From Campylorhamphus procurvoides (Eukaryota; Chordata; Aves; Passeriformes; Dendrocolaptidae), in the NCBI GenBank assembly GCA_013396655.1, contig WBMV01006683.1, positions 1 to 64,000 of the forward strand: a DNA stretch of 64,000 bases. Reading direction: 5' to 3'. The position numbers were made by a program, and so were the translations under genes. Below are positions 39,036-47,120 of this stretch, piece after piece; the first letter of the stretch is position 1, and every line of letters begins with the position of its first letter. The notes under the pieces are model-generated. The model did no database searches and was not told the DNA's origin. It saw only the letters and a program-made list of their open reading frames with translations.

Positions 39036-39420
39036 GTACTAGTGCAAGAAATGATTTTAGTTCAATTGAAAAAAAAGAAAGCCACCTGTTTGCAGTTGGG
39101 GAACCGTGTTCCAAATGAACCAGAATATTCTTTTGATACAAATAAACACAAACCCCCTTGTTGTAAACGGGGGTGCAGGTTGGGCCCGCAGCCTCTGAAT
39201 ATGGGCATTCCATCTGTCCCAGCGGCAGATTTGTTCAACTATGTCTGAACCTATCACTGCTCGGGGGGAAAACTGTTCTCTGACTCATGTTAATGTATGA
39301 ATCTAATTGTGTCCTCACGCACTTTTCAGCTTTCCTTGCCCATTAGGAACATTAACATCATACACTGAGCGCTGCTAGATGTATGGTCTTTATAGACTGC
39401 ATAATGTCCACAGATCTCTG
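39036..39420. promoter_or_regulatory. Candidate conserved regulatory block with E-boxes
   Basis: A unique block 2-3 kb beyond the candidate NEUROG1 3' end. CACCTG (39083-39088) and CAGTTG (39093-39098) are five bases apart, followed by homeodomain-like AT-rich words up to 39410. Paired E-boxes suit bHLH auto- or cross-regulation, but this is inference. Confidence 0.35.
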
Positions 39421-40212
39421 CTGGCAGCTAAGAAAACACAAAAGAATAGAGGATATTTTGAAGTTTTGTGGAGTTTTTTTTTCCTTTTTTTTTTTTCTTC
39501 TTTGAGATTGAAGTCCAGTGTCTTGGGACCCAGTGACTTTAGATGACCTTCCGCCTCCATGGACTGTACTAAATTTCAGCCCCCGGAGGCTCCTCCATAC
39601 AAAAACCTCCTGGCTTTCAAGGGCAGGTGCAAGCAAAGCTTCACTGCGTCACAGATCAAGACCTGTTACTGCCAGAATTAGATTTCACAAATCTCTTTTA
39701 TTTCACATCATTAAGGACCTGCCCTGTGCTGGTTGATGGTGTCTTTAATTAATAGAAGTATTAGGCTGCTATTAGGAGTTCCAAACAATAACATTTCCTT
39801 TTCAGCATTTGTAGTCACTGAGAAACAGAGGTGGGTGTGTGTCTGTGTAGACATGCACATGAAAACTGTGTTAAAGAAATATATATCTATATTGTAGGCT
39901 CAGGCAGTGAAAAAGAAGGAAATGCTGACACTGGAGTGTCTGTAAACTTAATTCAGCTCCCCTCCTTTTTTTTTGTGTGGCAATTATGTGACCCCAAATT
40001 ATGTTTTTGATGATATCTCCACCTTCTTCATTACATAGGAGGGTTAATTTTCAGGCAGAGATTTTGCCTGTGTGATGAACAGCTTCTCAGTGCTCTGTCT
40101 AATGCTTTCAGTGTCTGCCTTCTGTGTTTTTCCCTGCACAGTGTCCTGAAGAATTTCTTCTTGGGCTTTTACAGCAGCCCTGAGCATCTGAGTGCTCTGA
40201 AAGCTCTGCTTA

Positions 40213-40312
40213 ATTAAATCATTAAACCATTAAATTCATTGATGATGTGAGGGGATGGTGGTATCCCAATTTTACAGGTGGTAAACTGAGGTATAGAAAA
40301 ATGAAAGTCTAT
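40213..40312 (-). mobile_element. MIR-like ancient SINE remnant
   Basis: The core TATCCCAATTTTACAGGTGG followed by TAAACTGAGGTATAG is close to the reverse complement of the MIR core (CCTCAGTTTCCTCATCTGTAAAATGGGGATA region). The flanking ATTAAA-rich sequence fits the MIR tail. The outer limits are uncertain. Confidence 0.6.
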
Positions 40313-40976
40313 TCATTCTGCTAATCCTGGGCTGCCCATGTGTAGGAACTGACTTATTTGGGCTTGCACAACACCATCTATCCAGACACGCACCTTCTTT
40401 CCCCACAAACATCCTGTTAACTGCCCATCCAGCTCCAACTCACCCATATTTTGGAGGTGGCTATAGAAACATGGCTGAGCTGTTTCATTTCCACCATAAA
40501 TGAGGGCAAAGAGGGTAAAACTGTTGCTTATAAGGGTGTCTGTGTGCCCAGTGCAATGTGGGAGTGTTGAGCAGTGCTGAAGAGGGGAGGATGGAGCTGG
40601 GAAGAGTAAAAGCCCTTCAGCAAGGTAGGATTTTGGGGGTCAGAGGTCTTCCCCATTACACACAAATGCAGGAGAGGGGAAAGTTTGGGATTTTGCAACA
40701 GTGGAGCAGATTTCCTGGAGATGATGGACCTCTTGACACCCCCAGTCTCTATCTGAGAGCCAGAGCTGTGCCAGGGCTGGTGTCAAGGCCATGAGATGCA
40801 CCTTTGGCCACCCTTTCTCCTCTGCCTGCACAGAGTGAGCACCTTCCAGCTCCTGCTATGAACCATGGCATGAACAGATGCCCTGAACACCAGCACTGCT
40901 GATGTCCTCATTCTGCTCCTGTTCTCTGCCCACATCTCCTAAGCGGGGCTCCAATCCCATCTCTGTGACAATCAGG

Positions 40977-41047
40977 GGCCAGCAGATGTTGCAGGTAGCC
41001 AGTCTTGGTGGCCAGCTGATGTTTGCAGGTAGCCAGTTGGCCAGTGG
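40977..41047 (+). repeat. 33-base tandem repeat with E-boxes
   Basis: The unit starts GGCCAGC(A/T)GATG and contains TTGCAGGTAGCCAGT. Copies begin at 40977 and 41010, with a short third start at 41039. Copy 1 has CAGATG (40983-40988) and copy 2 has CAGCTG (41013-41018). It lies about 130 bases beyond the candidate poly(A) signal at 41174. Confidence 0.8.
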
Positions 41048-41173
41048 GGTGTCAGAAGTGCTGGCTGCTGCCTTGGGGTGATCCCTTCCCTTCCACCCCA
41101 GTCTCCTTCTGAGGAGACTTTAAGAAACAAAACTCCAGAGGCGCTGCTGAAATTCAGTACAAACGTTAAAAAT

Positions 41174-41179
41174 TTTATT
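41174..41179 (-). terminator. Poly(A) signal AATAAA, overlapped by Pumilio-type octamer
   Basis: Plus-strand TTTATT reads AATAAA on the minus strand. It is embedded in TGTAAATAAAA, so a TGTAAATA Pumilio-type element (41176-41183) overlaps the poly(A) hexamer. A G/T-rich stretch follows on the transcript strand. Confidence 0.55.
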
Positions 41180-41734
41180 TACAGGGTACAGTACGATTTC
41201 TTTTCAAAAAAACCCACAAAACCAAAACAAAACCCTCACTTTGATAAGAGGTATAATAATAGAATAAAGCTCTTTATGTACAAAAATACAATTTTCATAT
41301 GAATGAACATCTTGAATAAATTAACCCGCTCTCTGGTCCACTCGCTGAATACCCGGTGTCTGCTCCCACTCTAAAGCAGCCCGGCCTCGCTGGGGGTCAG
41401 CATCTATAATGCATGAGCCCCTCGGCTGTCCGCCGGGTGCGGGGTCCCATCGGGGCCGGTGCTGGGACCCCCGGGAGGGGCTGAGCCGCCCCGGGGCAGG
41501 GCCGGGGGGACGCGCTGAGCCCCGCGCTGCGCCCCGGGCCGCATCGGCCCCTTAAGCCTTTTCATGGCATTGTCAGGGCGTTCAAACCAAATTTTCATGC
41601 TCGTTTCTCTTCGCTGGAGAGCTACAAATTGTAAAATTGACTTTTCACCTCGTCTGCGGCAGCAAATCTGTCGCTTTTCTTCTTCCCCGGTTTTTCTTCG
41701 GAGCGGCGCGGGAGGCGAGGCGGGGGTCGGGGGG
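41174..41734 (-). other. 3'UTR-like tail of the candidate gene
   Basis: On the minus strand the sequence leaves the gap GC-rich. From about 41345 downward it becomes AT-rich, contains T-rich and TTTTGTA-type stretches, and ends at an AATAAA. The G/T-rich sequence that follows at lower coordinates suits a cleavage site near 41150-41165. The GC-rich to AT-rich gradient ending in a single poly(A) hexamer is typical of a terminal exon. A plus-strand gene is less well supported. Confidence 0.45.
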
Positions 41735-42520
41735 NNNNNNNNNNNNNNNNNNNNNNNNNNNNNNNNNNNNNNNNNNNNNNNNNNNNNNNNNNNNNNNNNN
41801 NNNNNNNNNNNNNNNNNNNNNNNNNNNNNNNNNNNNNNNNNNNNNNNNNNNNNNNNNNNNNNNNNNNNNNNNNNNNNNNNNNNNNNNNNNNNNNNNNNNN
41901 NNNNNNNNNNNNNNNNNNNNNNNNNNNNNNNNNNNNNNNNNNNNNNNNNNNNNNNNNNNNNNNNNNNNNNNNNNNNNNNNNNNNNNNNNNNNNNNNNNNN
42001 NNNNNNNNNNNNNNNNNNNNNNNNNNNNNNNNNNNNNNNNNNNNNNNNNNNNNNNNNNNNNNNNNNNNNNNNNNNNNNNNNNNNNNNNNNNNNNNNNNNN
42101 NNNNNNNNNNNNNNNNNNNNNNNNNNNNNNNNNNNNNNNNNNNNNNNNNNNNNNNNNNNNNNNNNNNNNNNNNNNNNNNNNNNNNNNNNNNNNNNNNNNN
42201 NNNNNNNNNNNNNNNNNNNNNNNNNNNNNNNNNNNNNNNNNNNNNNNNNNNNNNNNNNNNNNNNNNNNNNNNNNNNNNNNNNNNNNNNNNNNNNNNNNNN
42301 NNNNNNNNNNNNNNNNNNNNNNNNNNNNNNNNNNNNAGGGGTCACCGTCCCGCTCCGGCCGCAGGGATTGCGGCGTGAGTTTAAAGCGCTCAGAGCAAGG
42401 GGGTTCGGGAAATCACAATAAAAAAGTTAATCTGGACTTCCAGGGGATGAGCGGTGGATTATTCCGCAGCCAGATGCGGGTGGGGGATTTCGTCAGGTTT
42501 TCGGATTGCGGCGTGAGTTT
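41345..42520. promoter_or_regulatory. CpG-island-like block split by the gap
   Basis: The bases on the left side of the gap (41345-41734) and on its right side (42337-42520) have by far the highest CpG density in the window, with many CGG, GCCG and CGCG strings. The surrounding tens of kilobases are CpG-poor. Such islands usually mark promoters or the bodies of developmental transcription-factor genes. The middle is unsequenced. Confidence 0.7.
41735..42336. other. Assembly gap, 602 N
   Basis: An unbroken run of N inside the CpG-rich block. Open frames drawn through it in several frames are artefacts. The true length is unknown. Confidence 1.
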
Positions 42521-42640
42521 AAAGCGCTCAGAGCAAGGGGGTTCGGGAAATCACAATAAAAAAGTTAATCTGGACTTCCAGGGGATGAGCGGTGGATTAT
42601 TCCGCAGCCAGATGCGGGTGGGGGATTTCGTCAGGTTTTC
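42365..42640 (+). repeat. Two perfect 138-base direct copies beside the gap
   Basis: The segments 42365-42502 and 42503-42640 appear identical and abut each other. A shared 46-residue translation, seen twice in one frame, confirms a 138-base period. Position next to the gap plus perfect identity suggests a read or contig-end duplication in the assembly rather than biology. Confidence 0.9.
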
Positions 42641-42671
42641 CTTGCACCTTGGGGTTTTTTCCAAGTGAAAA

Positions 42672-43046
42672 TACCCTCAAATGGTAAAACTCAAAGCAGG
42701 TATTTCCCTCCTGCGTTTCTGAGGGGAATATCGACACGTGCTTTTGGCTTTTGTGGGCTCCGCTTTGCAAAGGGGTTTGCAGGTGTTCAGAAAGTTAGAA
42801 GTTGTAAAGGACGTTTATTTTATAAACTTCGGTGTTTGTATTCACAATATATATACACNTACCCTGAAATGGTAAAACTCAAAGCAGGTATTTCCCTCCT
42901 GCGTTTCTGAGGGGAATATCGACACGTGCTTTTGGCTTTTGTGGGCTCCGCTTTGCAAAGGGGTTTGCAGGTGTTCAGAAAGTTAGAAGTTGTAAAGGAC
43001 GTTTATTTTATAAACTTCGGTGTTTGTATTCACAATATATATACAC
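42672..43046 (+). repeat. Two 187-base direct copies joined by a single N
   Basis: The segments 42672-42858 and 42860-43046 match except for one C/G difference near the start, and the junction is one N at 42859. The single N is a scaffolder mark, so this is most likely a false duplication of overlapping contig ends. Confidence 0.92.
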
Positions 43047-43069
43047 ATTGCATAAACATACACACACAT

Positions 43070-43110
<41 letters not shown>

Positions 43111-43115
43111 CACAA
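43045..43115 (+). repeat. CA/TA dinucleotide microsatellite
   Basis: A run of CA repeats with interspersed ATAC passes directly into TA repeats (about 43083-43111). It is a compound microsatellite that lies at the end of the duplicated segment and may have helped cause the misassembly. Confidence 0.95.
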
Positions 43116-43755
43116 TGTACAGATTCTTCTTTGTCTGTATAAAACCAAAGAACTGTGCCCTTTTGATTGCAAAGTTCTTGCTGCCTCTGCTAATCCCCCC
43201 TCAGTGCCTGGGTATCACACTTTGGGAAGCCACAGTTTTGTAAGTGGCTAAAAAGTTTCCTAATTCTGCCATCTGGCTCTTTGCATCCTGCCCTCGGTGC
43301 TGAGCAAGCCCCTTTGTCAGCACTCAGGTACTTGTCTCCTTGGAAGGTTTTCAGTTTCACCGCCCATCAATAGCCATTTTTAGGTGCCTGTGCCTAAACT
43401 CTTATGTATTTACACTATTTCCCCCTACACAAAACGTAGGTTGATTCCCCCCTCCTTTCATTTTCTCCTATGCCTTTGATAAACGGGGAAAATTGACAGC
43501 ATAAATTATTGCCTATCTCTGCATTTTTAGTTCACAGCAACCGTTCTTTGGGGGAACCTGAGCGAGGAGTTTGCTATCAGAGTTATTCCTCCTGCTTTCC
43601 ACCCTCCTCTTGGCTTTGAGATGACCCACGACACCAGCAAACTGCCACAACCAGCCTTCTTTGTGCCAAGAAGAGCACGCACAGAAGTGAGCAATCCAGA
43701 AAGCCCTGGGTGATGAATATTAACCAGCCTCAAACCAGAAGTAGTTTGCCAGCAC
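43116..43755. other. Upstream flank of the candidate gene, nothing specific
   Basis: Unique sequence above the CA/TA microsatellite. It could belong to the promoter-proximal region of the candidate minus-strand gene. No exon or named repeat was seen. Confidence 0.5.
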
Positions 43756-44690
43756 CGAGCTTTCAGGATCAGCTCTCTTGCCCCGTTTTAACATCTTTAT
43801 ATGCTCGCAGAGCTTGGGTGTGCAGTGCACCCCTGTAAGGGGGCCTGGCTGTTCCCGGGAATGACTGGGCTCTCTCAATCACCGGACCTGCAATCAGGCT
43901 GAAGTTTTTAGGGCCTTTGCATACATAAATGACTTTCTGCGCTAAGTAGTTCCACTTTACTGAGTTACTCATGTCCTTAAGTGACGGCACAATTAGAGGC
44001 CTCGGTCAGCGGGCAGGGATCGGCGGCGGAGCTTCCAGCAGAGCCAGGAGAAAGTCAGAAGGCACCAAAATTTAAAGGTTATGGAAGCATATGGCAAAAA
44101 ATGTTCAACTTTTGTTACTGCGCACTTTGTATATAGTGATATAAACTGCAGTGTTGTCTGCAACACTTTTATCGGCTTTTGTTTAGGTGTCTTTGAGCAG
44201 TCAATAGTTTATTCATTAAAATGTTTATGATTCCCTAGAGTTTCACAGACTTTGGCACAACCGATCACTTGTCTGAAAGTTTGCAGTGAAGGCGCATTAT
44301 TCATTAGTCCTTATCCATCATTTGCAGTTTGTCATTTGTTATTCTCTTGTTTTAAAAGTTTGTGCTCCAATCAAGGAGGGGAGAGAGCACCATGTGTCTC
44401 TGTGATCAGTCACAGCCATGAATAGCCAGGGCTGAAGTGACTGTTTCACAAACAACCCATAGGCTGAAATTTGTTTGCATAATCTATTCACTGCGTACTT
44501 ATGAATAACGAATGCATTCACAGAACCAGAATTGTTTCAGGAAGCCTTCGCAAACAGAAAGAAGTGCTAAATATCTCGGATAATTTATTCCCGATGAATA
44601 ATTCAACCGGTTCTATCGCAGGCAGTCTACTAATTTTGCAGATAAATTATTCAGCCAACACAGATAATAGCTCTTACACCTTATGGGCCT
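43756..44690. promoter_or_regulatory. Candidate conserved regulatory block, motif-dense
   Basis: The most motif-dense unique block in the window, 1.4-2.3 kb upstream of the candidate minus-strand gene. It has a POU-like TTTGCATA (43916-43923), CAATCA PBX/MEIS-type words near 43877 and 43891, ACAATTAG near 43989, a CATATG E-box near 44088, SOX-like CTTTTGTT words, and three 12-mers of the form GATRAWTWATTC at 44579, 44593 and 44641. No transposon remnants are present. Location and content fit a developmental enhancer. Conservation was not tested. Confidence 0.45.
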
Positions 44691-46315
44691 GCTCCTATGG
44701 AAGTCAGCTGCTGAAGTTTTGTGGAGTTTCCTGGGTCTGAGAAAGAAAAAAAATTCCCAAATGGAACAGGACCGTTGATTTCAAGGAACACAGAGTGTGT
44801 TCCCAGCATCTTATTCTGAGTTTCAGCCTTTGATATTAACTTTTCCACCTTGATACAAGTGCAGCTGAGCTCAGGTGGACTCAAGAATGTTATTAACTTC
44901 ATATTTTGAGTTCTATGGAAGTTGCCAGAAATGCTTTATCATTTGCATTGAGACACCTTACAGCACTTAAAAAGGGGAAAGGAAAAAACATTTGAACAGA
45001 TTTAACACTTGTGAGGCCTCGAGCATGAAGCTTGTTCTTCTGCCCTTGTGTTGAGATATCATGCATGGACTTCAGAAAAAGTAGGAATTCATGAATAAAG
45101 GTGAAGGAAAGGCTTTGTGCTCCCAGGTGCCTGCACTGCTCTCCTCATGCACTGTTTCCTTCATGGAAAAAGCCAGTCAGTGAGAAGATGCCATTCCCTG
45201 GTAAATGTTTGTGGTACCCTGTGAAGGTAAATAAATCTCTGCGTTAGAAACCAGCCTCATATTTCCAAAACAACCAGGGTTATGATTATTGGAGCAGTGT
45301 TTGCATCATTCTTCTCTGCAAGGATGGAAACGAGTGGTTCACAGTAAAACTGCTCCCTCAATTGGAAGGTGCCTCAGAGAAGTCAGAGGCACATCATGTT
45401 TTTTCAGGTCTTAAGATGCACATCATTGTAAAAACTCACCAAACTCTGTCTTTTGTTACAGTGGTACGTGAGGGCTTGAACTAATGCTGGGATGAGTGTC
45501 AAAGCAATGCATCAAGCAAGATAACACTGCTTTTTTGCTCCCTCATTGTTTGGGAGCATGGCCAGAAAGAGAAGGCAGAGCTGCCTGCAGAGGATGCTTG
45601 AGCTGAGTTTAGAGAGGTGATGTGGCTGGTGGCAAAGCCATCATGCTGGGAGCAGAAAGCTCGACCCAGGGCCTTGAAGGAGTAAAGGGAGGCTCAAGCT
45701 CTCTCACCCTGGGGATGCCCAGCTTGATGCAGCACGAATTTTAAAGACAGGTAGAAACGCAGGAGATGGTTCAGTGGGGCAGCTCGTCTCCTTGTGCTGG
45801 GCTGGTCATGGTGTAAGGCACGGTGGCTTCTGCTCCAGCCCAGGCTGGGCACAGACGTGCAGTGAGGGCTGCAAGGGGAGGGATGGACACAGGGGGCTGT
45901 GCTCCTGGGACCTGCCACCCTGCTGGAGTCACCTTACATCCCGGCCCGAGGCTCCCCGAGGGTTCAGGGGTTGATGCTGAGTAATGGCCAGCCCTGGAAG
46001 CTCAAACTGTGAAAGGGCTCAGCCTGCTGGGAAGCTGCGTTAACCCCTTCTGGAGCAGGAGCTGGTTCTCCTGCCAGGGAAACACCTCAAGAGCAGCTCA
46101 GGGGCTTTGTCTCTAAAGGATTTGGCTTCTTCTCCCACCTGCCCATGGCCAGGGTGAGGCTTTGGGCCATGTGTTGGGGGCTGCAGTGGGTGGGGAGCAC
46201 GGGGGCATCACAGGGAGTGCCCGTGGACTGGGAGGGTCCTGGTCCAGAGGAGCCAAATCCGCTCTCAAATCCTCCACAAATGCAGTCAGGGCTCAATTCC
46301 TCCTGAGGGCTCTGC
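44691..46315. other. Non-coding, no gene seen
   Basis: Unique sequence, becoming GC-richer above 45.6 kb. No exon, transposon or RNA gene was recognised. Confidence 0.55.
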
Positions 46316-47120
46316 AGAAATAGTGGGAGCGTTTTATTTTCAGGTTTAAAATGTGTGATGTAACATTTTCCTTCTTTTTGGAAGGGGGGAGTTGAGTAGG
46401 TAAACGATTGTTCCCTGCAAGCACAAATGTATTTTGTTTGTTGTAATTAAAATGTTTTAATGAGACAACCATAAAATCAACCATTAATTATTTTTTTTCA
46501 AACACTTCTGCTTCCTTTTGAGCTAGGTCTATTTAGAAATAGTTTAGAGAGTAGCCTGCAGTTTTATTCTTTCTGTGGTATTATACACAGGAGTGGAGAA
46601 GTCATTTATAAATAATTACACAATGTTTTGGGTCTTTGGGTTTGTATAATATATCAAAGCGATTAGTACACGCATTGTTCCATTGTAAATGGGTTTTTTC
46701 CCTTCCTTTCAGTTTCACTTGCCTTGTCTTCTATCTAAACCTTTTTCGTGAAATCCTTTGTCTTCCTCATTCTTTTAGCTTGTTACAGTGCAGGGACATT
46801 CTTCTTATTCAAACACTCACAGCATGAGCAAAGAAAGCTACTTCTGTCGCATCTTAAGTTTTACCATAACTTTCTGGCATTTTCTTTTCTTCTGATTTTC
46901 CCAGACTACTGATAGGGTAATGAAGAATTATAACATACATCAATTATTGGTGCTCACGGTGTATTATGCTCCTGAATTCAAGGGGAGATAAAGAGGGAGA
47001 GAAAAAAAAAAAAAAGCACCACTTTCTGTGGTTTTGAGGCACATGAGAGAGGACTCGGCACAGATTATTTATAACATCTTTCTGAGCATCAATTATGTTT
47101 GACTCCTACAACCACTTCCT
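46316..47120. promoter_or_regulatory. Candidate conserved regulatory block
   Basis: An AT-rich unique block with TTGTAATTAAAATG and CCATTAATTA homeodomain words near 46441-46490 and further AT-rich cores at 46600-46680 and 46920-46960. A poly-A run at about 47000-47016 is simple repeat. Function is inferred from motif content only. Confidence 0.3.

Larger units (their letters stand above)
39421..41150. other. Non-coding between candidate enhancer and candidate gene
   Basis: Contains a poly-T run near 39475-39500, the MIR-like remnant at 40213-40312 and the 33-base repeat at 40977-41047. A short inverted repeat GTCTCCT/AGGAGAC (41101-41118) lies just beyond the candidate cleavage site. No exon was recognised. 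Confidence 0.55.
41174..42336 (-). other. NEUROG1: Candidate single-exon gene, probably NEUROG1, coding part in gap
   Basis: NEUROG1 is a proneural bHLH transcription factor encoded by one coding exon. No NEUROG1 residue is visible here. The call is an inference from position. In mammals NEUROG1 lies just downstream of CXCL14 on the same strand, and here a CpG-dense block sits about 14 kb below the CXCL14 3' end. Its visible minus-strand tail (41174-41734) has a clear poly(A) signal, and a 602-base N gap (41735-42336) falls where the roughly 0.7-kb coding exon would be. GC-rich single-exon genes often drop out of short-read bird assemblies. The open frame reading out of the gap toward 41404 shows no bHLH or known NEUROG1 C-terminus, so I read it as 3'UTR. 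A different CpG-island gene or a lncRNA promoter remains possible. Confidence 0.45.

Noticed and set aside
1..41150. TIFAB, macroH2A1 or PITX1 exons expected further along the syntenic block
   Set aside because: I looked for an FHA-type single exon, histone-fold or macro-domain exons and a PITX homeodomain. None is visible, so these genes probably lie below coordinate 1.
41404..41734. Minus-strand frame with a KIWF motif resembling homeodomain helix 3
   Set aside because: Only four to five residues match. The residues that should follow WF (Q-N-R-R) are absent, and no helix 1 or 2 is visible. It fits better as 3'UTR sequence.
42417..42422. Plus-strand AATAAA soon after the gap, suggesting a plus-strand gene in the gap
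   Set aside because: It lies within the duplicated 138-base unit in CpG-rich, promoter-like sequence. The minus orientation is better supported by the AT-rich tail at 41174-41345 and by synteny.
41404..42668. Three open frames of 285-343 codons across the gap
   Set aside because: Most of their length is N, so they are artefacts of translating the gap. One also counts the duplicated 138-base unit twice.
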